Below, in pieces: positions 34,074 to 45,443 of a stretch of 64,000 bases of DNA. The notes under the pieces are model-generated. The model was not told where the DNA came from, did no database searches, and was given only the letters and a program-made list of their open reading frames with translations. Every line of letters starts with the position of its first letter. Position 1 is the stretch's first letter. This DNA comes from Voacanga thouarsii (lineage: Eukaryota; Streptophyta; Magnoliopsida; Gentianales; Apocynaceae), in contig JANUWF010000008.1 of NCBI GenBank assembly GCA_026120185.1, forward strand, positions 1,984,001 through 2,048,000, given 5' to 3'. A program made the position numbers and the translations under genes.

Positions 34074-35850
34074 GATGCAAATGACCTAGATGAAAGATAA
34101 GAGATATTAGACTATGTATATGCACGTGAAATGCATTTAATTAGGTCTTAAATTAAACGCGTATTTATTCTACTATTTTACTCAATTCAATACCCTTACT
34201 ATTGATTCGGAAAAGCCCATTGGAAGCTTTCTTTGTGGATCAATATCCAATTTTTTTAAGAATGACCTTGAGATGCCCAACAAAGCACTCTTAAATTCAA
34301 TAGTAGATATCCAATATCAATTGCATCAAATGCAACCACCGGTACATTGGGTGATTAATATCAATATCTTTTAATCTGAAAATGTTTAGTGCTACCCCAA
34401 CTTAGCCTCCAATACTCTTTATGCTTGAGAATGCCAAATTGAGATAAAGATATTAGTTAAATCCAACCTATTAATCCGAAATCAAGTTCCATAGCTTGAA
34501 CATACTTGATGTCAAGTAGGCATGGGGATGCCTAACAACCTAATCTTGAAAAAGAGCTCTCGTTCTTACTATATTAATGGAAAGTTTTAGATTTAATTTT
34601 TTAGGGATTTAATTTTTTTAATTAATAGTTTGATCGTTTGACATGCATAATATCAACATTAACAAAATAGTAATAGAATCAATTTTATGGCTTAGTTATA
34701 CACTTTGCAAGATTAATTTCCTTGAGGCAAGCAGGAAATTAATTTTGGTCAAACATATGTGTTCTTGCATGTTTTGAGAAGAAAGTCTTACCATTCTCTT
34801 ACTTTGTCCTTGGTCGCCATCTCCATAATCTTGAAAAATAATTTCTATTTATATCTAACATATGTAATCTATTTACATAATTTCTGATAAAGAAACATTG
34901 AGTTACATTCGAAGAGAATTAGATGAAAAGAGAAATTATAGGCGAATCATAGATAAAAGTAGGATACGCAGACCCTATTTATTCAAAATAAAGTAATAAA
35001 TACTCATGACACAAAATTAATTAATAAAAAATTAATTGATCTAAGTCCATGACCAAGCCAACATGCCAAAATCATGCTTAAAACATTTTAAGCAAAATAA
35101 AATATAAATTCTGAAATCATTATTTTTGAAAAATAATATACTTAGTATTTTTAAAAAAATATTGGAGTCCCTTTTGGAGAAGGAAAAGCTTGTTGGTTAA
35201 AAGGAAAACAAGAAAAGAAATTTATTAAAAAAAGCATAGCCCTGCGTAAGCTACTTGAAGTCCGCACGGAGCTTGAAGAATTTTTTTTTTTGGAAAAGCT
35301 TGTTCCGAAACTTTCTAATAATTATCAAAATCCTCAGTTTACGGCTTTCCTTACAAAAACAATTTATGTAATACTTTCCTTTTTTGCTCATAGGAACAAT
35401 TTCGTGCTGGAAAATTTTCTTCTTTTTGGTTGTTTCCTTTTAACTCACAGAAATAATTTCGTGCAGTTTTTTTTTTCTCTAGAAACAATTTTCTCAGGAT
35501 TTCGTAAATCCTTTTTATTTTTTTTCTTTCGCTAAACCATTTAGCAAGCAAAAATCGGAGAAATTTTTTTCTAAACAATTTTAGTTACAGAATTTAGAAA
35601 TTCAGAACTTCTAAATCAATTTTTATCACAATCAAAACAAATATTTTATTTTTTTGTAAATAAAAATTTAGGATTTCATAAATTCTTTTAGTGAAACCAA
35701 AATTTGTAATTAGTATGCGAGAAAAATAATAATGCACTAAGCGAACTTTTTTTTTCCAAAATCAAAACATTCGTGAAATAATTTCAAGGATCCAAATTTA
35801 TTTACAAAATAATTTCAAAAAAATAATACACTCGTAAAATACATACGATA

Positions 35851-35864
35851 TGACTCTGATACCA
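35851..35864 (-). other. Primer binding site of Copia 1 (initiator tRNA-Met type)
   Basis: The - strand reads TGGTATCAGAGTCA, matching the PBS complementary to the 3' end of initiator tRNA-Met (TGGTATCAGAGC). It lies 4 bp from the LTR end at 35869, the normal place. Confidence 0.85.
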
Positions 35865-35868
35865 CTAT

Positions 35869-37248
35869 TGGATTTTAATCATACTATATCAAATATATGC
35901 GCAATGAAAATTCAAATGAAATCCACTTTAAAGAATCACTCAAATATAATTAAACCGGTCAAGTAGAGAGAAAAATTTGTTACTTAAAAAGTATATATTT
36001 TAAAAATTTTCACCCTACAAAATTCCTCTGGAAATTTTATTCAAGCCTTGAACCCCCAAAATTTTAAGTATAAGAATTTTTTCAATAGTATCCACACGAG
36101 AACAGAACTTAAATCAAGCACCAAAAACCTAGTGGGTTAGCGGCACTAGGGATTTTATTTGTTTTTGGAGAAGAATAAAGAAAGGTTCGATATAGCTATC
36201 TCAATTAACGGCGGTTTTTCACTACCTATATAAAAGTCCATCGCCTCAATAATAGATAACCAAAACATGTGAAGCCTTTTCAAATTGTTATGGGCTTTAG
36301 ATTTCCAAATTTTCAATTAAGCCCATAAGGACTTATTAATTGTAATTTGAACCCAACAATTATAACTAGTTATAATTAACCTATAAAATTTATTCTTTCT
36401 CACCAATTACTCCAAAATATTATCGTATAATATCTGGAGTACTAATTCCTTTATTATGTGTGGCCCATTAAGTTTTCTAGACAATTAGTAGCAAAATATG
36501 AATTAATTATAATCACTATAGAATTAATAATCGTTAATAACTACATCTAACTTATTAATTTGAATTAAGATTAATTAATAAATATATATTTAGCAGATCA
36601 AGGTTCCTTTGGGCAATTTTCTTCCTTTTCGTCGAAGTAAATTAACCTAAAAGTAAGTAAGATAAATGCAGGGTTGATCTAGATTTTCTCCCTTTTCTGG
36701 ATCCTAGACCAAAGGAATATTTTCATTCCTTGGCTACTCTTTCCATCCCAGTAGTTTCTTTTCGAGTAATACTTAGCAAACAAAGTATCTTGGAGATTTC
36801 AAGTCTAAGAATACTTGAAAATTTTCTATAATGAGATTCTATCATTGGTACTAAACAATTATCCATGTGATTATCTCATAGCTAGGTCATCTAATGAACT
36901 TGTTCATATAACAATCATCCACGTGTTAACTTTGAATATCACAATATCCACGGATGTGTGAACCACCACTTCATCTAATTAAGAAGTATAATATGTGCTA
37001 GTCTTTGCACATTAATGATATCCTATCTCATTAGTACTATGACTAGGGATAGTTTAATCACAAATACAATATAGTGCAGTGGAAATCTCACATCATGATA
37101 ACAATGTACACTGTGTTAGGGACTTTATGTATCAGTTTTATGCATATACACATATGTAATAAAGAAATTGAAAGATAATGAATGCCTTTTATTGAATAAA
37201 TGTGCAAAATATATTACAAATAATTGCTTCTAGGGCATAATCCTAACA
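35869..37248 (-). mobile_element. 5' LTR of Copia 1 (1380 bp)
   Basis: On the - strand it starts TGTTAGGATTATGCCCTAGA at 37248 and ends ATTAAAATCCA at 35869, followed by the PBS. The opening is typical of plant Copia LTRs. Its outer edge abuts a gypsy LTR fragment (37249-37716), so it inserted into that older element. No partner LTR remains to the left. Confidence 0.85.
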
Positions 37249-37716
37249 AACCTTGCTTCATAAGGTTCTTGGAGAGAAAACCTAAGTCCAAAAATAATGT
37301 TTTGATGCTATGAAAGGGGTATTGAAAACTCGCCGAACAATGCATCTTCTGCACTTGTGGGAGGCCGAGGGAAGTTTCTGCCCTGTTCTCCAGAGAAGGG
37401 GTAGGCTAGGGAGGTTTCACCAAGCTTGGCAGCCCAGAGAAGTTCAACTTCCCTAGGCCAGCAGTTTTCTGTAAAAAAACCTAAAATGTTTCTTCTAGGC
37501 TACTTCATTAGGCCACCAGTTAACTATCATACAGCTTCTAGTTTTGCTCTTTTTCCCTTCTTTTCCTTCTTGTTCTTCTCTAATTAATATTTTTTTTTAT
37601 TTCTTAACAAAAAAAAAAAGATGAAAAGGGGTGTGGTAAGTAGTGATTTGAACAGTATTTTGTCACAATTAAAGCATAATTACCATAGAAAATATACACA
37701 TAATGAGCCCTCATCA
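37249..37716 (-). mobile_element. Ty3/gypsy LTR fragment, copy C
   Basis: On the - strand it starts TGATGAGGGCTCATTATGTG at 37716 and is homologous, with clear divergence, to the start of copy A (45353, TGATGGGTGCTCATCATGCA). Shared landmarks include GCAGCCCAG-GAAGTT and the GGTTCTTGGAGAGAA segment. It is cut at 37248 by Copia 1. Confidence 0.75.
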
Positions 37717-38226
37717 ATGGAGGAGCTTTGGAAGAGCTCAACTTCATAGTTGTCCAAGAGGAATTTCAACAAGAAACCAAGCAAGTGCAAGAAATGCAAG
37801 AAAAAGGAGAAAAGGCAAAAAAACTACATCAGGGAACCAGAGAGTAGCCAACACCAGGTCCCTTAGGGCATGCAACGCTGACTGGTGGCTGATCAACAAT
37901 ATCTAGGGAGAAGCCAGTGCTAGCTACCTCTCCCTAGTCGACACCAGTTAATGTCGGGGTATGAATTCCTGTTCTATGTATTTGGATATTTTCTCCAACT
38001 TTCTCTTAATTTTCATGATTTGTAATGATCTTTTGAAGTCTAAACTTATCTTAAGACCTTACTTAACTAATTCTAGGGCTGTGTCTGTATATATATATAT
38101 ATATATATAGTGTTGCAAGACAATACAATTCACTTTATATATTCAAATTATACAAAGAATCTTGAGAGGTTCTTCATTTTGGATCTTCCTTTATCCAAGA
38201 TCTTGTTAAGGCATTAATCCACCATT
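37717..38226. other. No gene seen; probable retrotransposon debris
   Basis: A + strand frame at 37720-37810 reads EEFQQETKQVQEMQEKG-like helix-prone residues, then stops; no family recognised. A (TA)n run lies at about 38090-38110. The AT-rich remainder leads into the LTR starting near 38227. Confidence 0.4.
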
Positions 38227-39717
38227 TGTTTTTGTCTTTAAATTGTGTAGGATAATTTAGTTAATTTTTCTAAACGAGTGTCGATCTAAATTACACATAT
38301 GAGCAAGTGTAATCATCATTAAACATAGTATAGGGTTCAAACGAGTGTCGATCCTCCATGAACAAGCATGCATTAATCACTTTTTTTTTTCATTGTTTAA
38401 CCAACTTAATAAAGTGACAAATAATAAAAAGAAAAATAAAATAAAATAATATAATATATACATGTCAAGGATGGATAATTATGTAATTCAAACCATTATT
38501 TTGACAAACACGACCTTAAAGTATTCAATCATTATCATAATGAATTATTCTCTTGGCATCATGAATGATTAAGATAGATTCACTTCTTTTCCAATCCATG
38601 AAATCACTATCTTCTAGACAAATTAGCATCACATATCCTGTCTCAACTAATTCACCCAAAAGATGCATTAAACACAATCCTTGTTTAAATTTCCATATCC
38701 TAGCAAACTTAAAACATGAAATTAACCAATGAATCCATATCCTAGCAAATATCAATTAACCTTTAATTACCCAGTTTTTAGCAATTAACCCATTTTTCTA
38801 AGCAAGTTAAGAGATAACAAATATGAAATTAATAAATTGAGACCACCATCAACTCCTTTGTCCAAGCAAGTTTATGGAAAGAAACAATCAACTAATCTCG
38901 TAATTAGTACAAGTAATTAAATACCAAGAATAATAATCAAAAGATCAAAGTAACTCTAAAAGTCATGAATACCTAAAATAATGTCAAATTGCAATAAAAC
39001 AATTAATACCTCATTGTTCAAGAAAAAGAAAACAAAGTAAAAGAAAGCACTCATAGACAAGCCTCATTCTTCTTCCTTTGTAAACCCTCTTGCACAACCC
39101 TCCTTGATTTGGTAAAATTCCTCCTTGATTTGAGTGATTTTCTATTATGATCTCCAAATCCTCCCTATTTCTCTTGTGTTTTCCTTTATTTATAGGCTTT
39201 AGAAATGCCTAATTTCGTTCCTCTAGGGTTTTTAGCCAACTAGAAGTAAGAAAATACTAAAACTCTGCAAATTACCAAAAATTACGCATAAAAATCGAGA
39301 CACCACCTCAACATCAGGGCGCGTCGGCGCCGCCTGTCCTGCCTAGGGCCGGCGCCAGTTGTGTTCTGTCTTTCCAATCGTTCGTCGATTTTTTTTTATT
39401 TTCATGCCAACCTTTCCAAAGTGCAGCCAGCGCCACCTCTAGCCTTCTAACCGACGCCAGTTTAGTTTTGTTCAACTCTACTTCACTGATTTTTTATCGC
39501 CTCGAAGTGCATGCCAGCAGCATGTGGCCGGCGCTGCCTCTGTTCTGTTTTGTGACGTTTTTGTTTTATTTTACTCCTAAAATCTAAAATAAAGCACAAA
39601 ATACCTTTCCAAGGGTAAAATCTCTAATATAGAGGAATATAACTAGTTATTAAACAAAATATATCACAAAATAACCTCAAATAACTAAGAAATATGTGAC
39701 TAATTTAGGCCCTATCA
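38227..39717 (-). repeat. 3' LTR of the gag-only element
   Basis: Homologous to 42434-43929 along most of its length. The 5' end on the - strand is TGATAGGGCCTAAATTAG at 39717. The left edge is eroded: clear similarity starts at about 38290 (GAGCAAGTGTAATCATCATT), and the TG at 38227 is chosen because it gives nearly the length of the other LTR (1491 versus 1496 bp). Confidence 0.75.
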
Positions 39718-41269
39718 TTTTCCCTCACACTTAGCTATTTACTTGTCTTCAAGCAAAGTATCAAAGACAAGTAGGAAAAACACAAGGTCTTACAAAAAAA
39801 AAAAAAAATCACTCAATTACTTTCAAAACAATATCTTCTATGCTTTCTTCATTTAAGACAACAAAACATAAGCTACCATATCTTTCATGACAAATGCAAG
39901 ACTTGTGTAAGTGAATAATGATAAGTAGAACCATCTCAATACTTAACAATATTCTCAAATCATTGGAAAGAATTTAGTTCAAAAGAAATATGCATTCCAT
40001 AGGCTTACTTTTCATACACTTTCTCCACTAATCCGAGACATATCATGATTTTACTTAGGTCAAGTAGAACTTTAAAGCTTATAATGTAAGGCTAAAGGGC
40101 TTGTAATGTAGCTTTCGAACGAAGGATATAGGAAAATCAAATATCAAAGAGAATGAGAGTTTGCAAGAAAAGGATAAACCAATTGTACCAAGAAATTCCA
40201 AACTCTTCTTGCTCTCCTATTTCAAAATCAATCAAAACCCATAACCTTGTATGGCAATTATAGCATAGTTCAGGCAAATCTTGCATTCTTTTTTCTCAAT
40301 AATTCTTAACTCCTCATTCATTTTGTACAAGAGTATAAAAAAAAATAATAATAAAATTCAGCAAGTCTTATTCTAACTCTCAATCAACATTCTTCTTGTG
40401 CTCTTCTTTTCTTTTTCTTTTTCAGGTTTTCTTTTTCCTTTCCTCATTTCAAATGCTGCTTTTGTTTGTTTTTCAGTTCTCTTTTCTTTCCAAACTTTCC
40501 TAGCAGCTTTTTGTTTTTCTCAAGTTTTCTTTTCTCTTTTCACAACTCTACTCAATAATGATGCATGACTGAAAGTAACAAGTCATGACATTTACACACG
40601 CTTTTTCCCTCACAACTTCCTACTTGTACTTTTATCCATCCAAAGCAATCAAAGATTTGGAAGAATTATCAAACTCTCAGAAAGAAGTAATGGACAAAGT
40701 ATGATAACGGGTTTTAAGAAAGAAATTGACAACTTTTAGCTCAAACTAGGCACTAGGGATAATATAAAATAAGTAGGCTTGAAAAGCTCAAACTATCCAA
40801 AGAAGGCCTATTACCGTCATCCCTAAGTTAAATCATGAATGTCTTTCTTATTTCGCCTCAAGAGGTATTCAAGTAAGTTCTAGAATACTCAATGAATTTT
40901 AGTGGAAAAACAGGTTTAAGAACAATGTAAAGCATTTGATCAAGAACTACTTAGTCCAAGTGCGTGCAAAAAGTCATGCATAAGTCACAAATGATATAGA
41001 ACATATGCTCTATGATCTATCACAAAGACATGCATTAAAAATACATCTTGAAAGCTCACAAAATTAGAAAAAATTTTGAAAATTTTACTCAAACAGGGTC
41101 TAAAGAAAGATTTCAAGAAGAATAAATCATAGAAGAATGAAGCATAGAAGAATTCTCATTCTAACTACTCCCCCACACTTAAACTGAACATTGTCCTCAA
41201 TGGCCATATAAATAGAATAAGGAATAATTGCCATGGGACCAAAACTAAAAAGGGAAAAGATAAGAGAGA
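39718..41269 (-). other. Internal non-coding region of the gag-only element
   Basis: It begins next to the 3' LTR with the PPT-like run. CT-rich and AT-rich tracts (for example TTTTCTTTTTCTTTTTCAGG at about 40408) follow. No polymerase motif (YxDD, DDE, HHCC) was recognised on either strand. Confidence 0.6.
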
Positions 41270-42110
41270 AAATACTTCCATTTACCACTTGGCCTTGAAG
41301 CTTCGCCATTTGTGCCATCTTTTGAGTCAATGCTTCCACCTTAGCCTCCAAAGCTACCACAACATCCACCTTGTACACTCCTTGCATACGAGCTTAAGAC
41401 CTTGCACTTCCCCAGGAATAGTTATTAGAAGCTAAGTTTTCGATAAGATTGAATACTTGTTCCGAGGTCTTATGATTGATGGAACCCCCTGTAGAAGAGT
41501 CCACCACTTGTCGTGTTGCGAATGTAAGGCCCTTCAAAAAGATGAGCATCTGCATTCCAAGCTCAAATCCGTGGTGTGGGCATTTTCTCAGCATCTCCTT
41601 GAACCTCTCCCAACTTTCATATAAAGGTTCTGAATCTAATTGTTGGAAGGCAAATATCTCGTTTCTAAGTTTGGTTGTCCTAGCTAGAGGGAAATATTTG
41701 GCAAGAAACTTTTCAGCTAGGGCATTCCAAGTAGTAATGGAACCTGTAGGTAAAGACTTTAACCAAGATTTGTCTCTATCTCTTAAGGAAAAGGGAAAAA
41801 GTCTTAGTTTGATGGCATCCTCTGAAACACCATTCATCTTGAAGGGATCACAGATTTCAAGGAAACTGGCTAAGTGGGCATTAGGATCTTCTTCAGGTAG
41901 CCCATCGAATTGGACCATCTAGATGATATTGGGCTTTATTTTGAAATTATTTGCATCCACCCTAGGTTTAGTGATACTCAAGCCCGTGCCCGAGATTGCA
42001 GGTTTCATAAAGTCATCCATAACCCTCCTCTTGTTTCCAGCATTGTTGTTTTGAGCACCGTCCATGTCTGCAAGTAAGTTTGTTTTAAGTGTCCAGCGAA
42101 TTTTTGACAA
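41270..42110 (-). pseudogene. Ty3/gypsy gag (Tat/Athila type)
   Basis: The probable start is MDGAQNNNAGNKRRVMDDF at about 42065. Then come the linker TKPRVDANNFKIKPNII, an in-frame stop, and the retrotransposon gag core 41918-41394: VQFDGLPEEDPNAHLASFLE, LRLFPFSLRDRDKSWLKSLP, TTWNALAEKFLAKYFPLART and ESWERFKEMLRKCPHHGFEL. A second stop at about 41394 is followed by GVYKVDVVVALEAKVEALTQ-like coiled sequence. These blocks match the gag of Tat/Athila-type elements closely, and the core is far better kept than any other TE protein in the window. No CCHC knuckle follows. Two stops make this copy inactive unless read through. Confidence 0.85.
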
Positions 42111-42403
42111 TGTCCTTTCGATTTCGGGATCAAAATCAACTATCTCACCTTCAGATTTTCAGGTCATGTACCAAGGATAACACCTAGAAAAGACAAAACG
42201 AAAGTTAGATAACGGCATTCACAATTCAAACAAAATTACAAGAACATGTTAGTTAAATTAAACATAGTCAAAGTTAGTAAGTTATATTACAAAGATAAAA
42301 CATACAAAAGATACAAAAGCTGGCACCTTTATGCGAAAAGAACAATTGTACAAATTTACATATTCACATAGTCAAATTAACAAAATCCAATCTTTAATGA
42401 TAC

Positions 42404-42422
42404 TATTCCCCAGTAATGGCGC
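42404..42422 (-). other. Primer binding site of the gag-only element (tRNA-Asp type)
   Basis: The - strand reads AGCGCCATTACTGGGGAAT, a degenerate match to the complement of the plant tRNA-Asp 3' end (TGGCGCCGTTGCCGGGGA). It lies 11 bp inside the LTR end. Confidence 0.8.
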
Positions 42423-42433
42423 TAAAAACTTTA

Positions 42434-43929
42434 TGTGTTTTTATTTGGGTATAAAAATCATATAAAAATAAGCACATTCTTAATCAAGTTTATATTAAAA
42501 TGTTAACCCCAAATTATATATATAAGCAAGCGTACTCATCATTATGCATAGTATAGGGTTCAAACGAGTGTCGATCCTCTAGGAACAAGCATACATTAAT
42601 CACTTTTCTTTCTTTGTTTAACCAACTCAATAAAGTGAAAAAAAATAAAAAGAAAAATAAAATAAAATAATATATACATGTCAAGGATGGAGAATTATGT
42701 AACTCAAACCATTATTTTGACAAACACGGCCTTAAAGTATTCAATCATTATCATAATGAATTATTTTCTTGGCATCATGAAAGATTAAGATAGATTCACT
42801 TCTTTTCCAATCCATGGAATCACTATCTTCTAGACAAATTAACATCACATATCCTGTCTCAACTAATTCACCCAAAAGATGCATTAAACACAATCCTTGT
42901 TTAAATTTTCATATCCTAGCAAACTTAAAACATGAAATTAACCAATGAATGGCAGACATCAATTAACTTTTAATTACCTAATTTTTAGCAATTAACCATT
43001 TTTTCCAAGTAAGTTAAGAGACGACAAATATGAAATTAATGAATTGAGACCACCATCAACCCCTTTGTCCAAGCAAATTAATAGAAAGAAAAAACCAACT
43101 AATCTCGTAATTAGCACAAGTAATTAAATACCAAGCATAATAATTAATTAATTAAAAGATCAAAGTAACTCTAAAAGTCATGAATACCTAAAACGATATC
43201 AAATTATAATAAAACCAATTAATATATCATTGTTCAAGAAAAAGAAAACAAAGTAAAAGAAAGCACTCATAAACAAGCCTCCTTCTTCTTCCTTTTTAGA
43301 CCCTCTTGCACAACCCACCTTGAATTGGCAGAAATCCTCCTTGATTTGAGTGATTTTCTGTAATGATCTCCGAATCTTCCCACTTTCTCTTATGTTTTCC
43401 CTTTATTTATAGGCTTTAGAAGTGTCTAATTTCGTTCCTCTAGGGTTTCTAGCCGACTAAAAGTAGAAAAATACTAAAACTCTGCAAATTATCAAAAATT
43501 GCGCACAAAAATTGAGGCACTGCCTCAGCACAGGGCGTAGCCGGTGCCGCCTGTCCTACCTAGGGCCAGCGCCGGTTATGTTCTGTCTTTCCAATCGTTT
43601 GTCGATTTTTTTTTTCGCACCAATCTTTCCAGAGTGCAGCCGTGCCGCCTCTAGCCTCCTAGCCGGCGCCAGTTTGGTTCTATTTAGCTCTGCTTCATTG
43701 ATTTTTTGTCATCTCAAAGTGAGTGCCAGTAGCATATGGCCGATACCGCCTTTGTTCTGTTTTGTGACATTTTTATTTTATTTTACCCCTAAAATCTGAA
43801 ATAAAACACAAAATACCTTTTCAAGGGTAAAATCTCCAATATGAAGGAATATAACTAGTTATTGAACAAAATGTATCATAAAATAGCTTGAAATAACTAG
43901 GAAATATATAACTAATTTAGGCCCTATCA
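42434..43929 (-). repeat. 5' LTR of the gag-only element (1496 bp)
   Basis: On the - strand it starts TGATAGGGCCTAAATTAG at 43929 and ends CAAATAAAAACACA at 42434. A GC-rich patch at 43520-43740 (AGCCGGTGCCGCC, GGCCAGCGCCGG) breaks the AT-rich background; the same patch occurs at 39310-39550 in the other LTR. Confidence 0.85.
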
Positions 43930-45353
43930 GTGTAGCAATGATAAAATTGGCAAGTATCAAAGAACCTTAGGGAAAATGGCCTCTACTCCTACTTCCTTCT
44001 TTTCTCATAATTTAGCCAATTCAATATGTAAAGTACAATTAATTAACTGCAGTAGGAAACCTATCAAGTTCTTACACAAGGAAAAATCACAAGTTCGTCA
44101 ATGAATTAGAAAGAGATAAAAGCTATCTAACAAAATAAATTCTCCCATTAAACACCTAAAAAATGAGTACCCCTTAGATCTATAAATTCTAACTCTAGGT
44201 ATTGGTGTGAGTCAAAAATCAATCATACTCACCTCGAGTTATGATATTCCTAATCCCTAGCTTTGATTAATTGGTATCTCTGCCTAATTAACCAAGCCAA
44301 ATGAGGCATTAATTATCCCCAATTACTTTGGAAGCCATCAAATCCCTATCCCTATTCAATTTCATGAGCCTTTTGATTATTTAGCCTTAATCCACAACCT
44401 CCCTCTCAAATTAATTGAATATGACAAACATTAAATTAGTTAAATGGGTGTTCAAAACCTTAACCACATCTCTCAAATTCATTAAGGAAAACAATTAATG
44501 GAAGAAAATTAACTAAAGCCTACATCAACCAACTTAACACAACAAACACAAATTACCAAATGCCATAAAATAAAAACCATAGATCCAAGTAAAATACATC
44601 GACCCAAAGCATAAAATAAGGTATAACCTTTCATTACAACTAAAAAATTAAAGTTTAGCAAAAATTGTAAAGTAAGATTACAAATAAAAAGGAATAGAAC
44701 ACTAATAGACAAGCCATTTTTTTCCTTTTCCTTGAAAGCATCTTGCAAGCTTCTCTTCTTCTTCCTTTAATCCCTTGGTCATCATCTTCTTCTTGTGCGC
44801 AAACCCTCAATCTTAGGGTTCTTGGAGAGAACCATTAGTTCTAAGATGGCTTCCAAGAACCCTTAGTTCTAAGATGGATCCTCCTTCAATTTTGAGGTTA
44901 TAATAGTGTATTTATAGCTAAATCCTAGAGATTATTCAAAAAAAAAAAACAAAAAAAAAAATACCAGAACAATGATTTTCCTCAACTATGGAAAGCCTAG
45001 GGAGGTCCAAGAAGCCCAGGCCACCATCTTGTCCAGAGACGAGGTGACCTAGGGAAGTGAGTCTGGCAGCCTAGAGAGGTACCCTGGGCAGTAGGTCCCT
45101 GGACAAAATGGTAAAAACAATACTCCTCGGCAGCCCAGGGAGGTGGAACTACCCTAGGCAGCCTCATTTCAAGAAAAATCTTCAAAATAGCTCCTTTTGC
45201 ATCTCTTTTCATCTTCGTTCATCTCCAATTGATCTTTTTCAATTTCTAACAAAAACAAGGTGATAAGGGTTTGGTGATTAGTGAATTGAGCAAGATTTTA
45301 CCATAATGAAAGCACAATTTCTATAAAAATATATGCATGATGAGCACCCATCA
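43930..45353 (-). mobile_element. Ty3/gypsy LTR, copy A (3' end missing)
   Basis: On the - strand it starts TGATGGGTGCTCATCATGCA at 45353. Its left portion (43930-44590) aligns with 45527-46180 of copy B (AGGAAACCTATCAAGTTC, CATTAAACACCTAAAA). It is cut at 43929 by the gag-only element or its deletion edge, so about 85 bp of the 3' end seen in copy B are missing. Confidence 0.78.
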
Positions 45354-45368
45354 GCGACATATCCAACC

Positions 45369-45443
45369 CATTTTGTAGTATAGTGGTGAATATTCCTGCC
45401 TGTCCCTTGTGCAATTCAAGTTCAATCCCCGATAATGGGGCCA
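45369..45443 (+). pseudogene. Full-length tRNA-Asp-like sequence ending in CCA, between two LTRs
   Basis: Colinear without gaps over 70 nt with plant tRNA-Asp(GUC): TGTAGTATAGTGGTGAATAT, TCCTGCCTGTC (anticodon GTC at 45402-45404), GTTCAATCCCCGATAATGGGG and then CCA at 45441-45443. The D arm, anticodon loop and T arm are recognisable; the anticodon-stem 3' side and variable region are diverged. CCA is not encoded by eukaryotic nuclear tRNA genes, and the last ~18 nt are exactly where the PBS of LTR B belongs. I read it as a reverse-transcribed primer tRNA and not a tRNA gene. It is unlikely to give a working tRNA. Confidence 0.75.

Larger units (their letters stand above)
31584..35868 (-). mobile_element. 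Internal region of Copia retrotransposon 1, 3' truncated
   Basis: On the - strand from right to left: PBS (35864-35851), an untranslated leader of about 1.8 kb, gag (34073 to about 33237), protease (33250-32855), integrase remnants (about 32830-31970) and the first part of RT. The RT catalytic part, RNase H and 3' LTR are missing, cut at about 31584 against the composite array. The leader between PBS and gag is unusually long and AT-rich and holds no recognisable gene. Confidence 0.85.
38227..43929 (-). mobile_element. Gag-only LTR retrotransposon (TR-GAG-like), about 5.7 kb
   Basis: Two direct LTRs (about 38227-39717 and 42434-43929), a tRNA-Asp-type PBS at 42422-42404, a PPT-like purine run next to the left LTR (AAGTGTGAGGGAAAA on the - strand, 39733-39718), and one recognisable gene, gag. 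The internal region is only about 2.7 kb and has no protease, integrase or RT. From family knowledge this is the organisation described for plant TR-GAG elements related to Tat/Athila-type Ty3/gypsy, which depend on enzymes from other elements. The LTRs differ visibly, so it is not recent. No clean target duplication is visible. Confidence 0.8.

Noticed and set aside
41476..41922. 148-residue frame on the + strand
   Set aside because: It is the antisense of the gag core at 41918-41394, which matches a known family on the - strand.
45369..45443. A functional tRNA-Asp gene
   Set aside because: The anticodon-stem 3' side and variable region are diverged, the CCA is in the DNA, and it sits exactly at the PBS of an LTR. 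A primer-derived copy explains all of this better.
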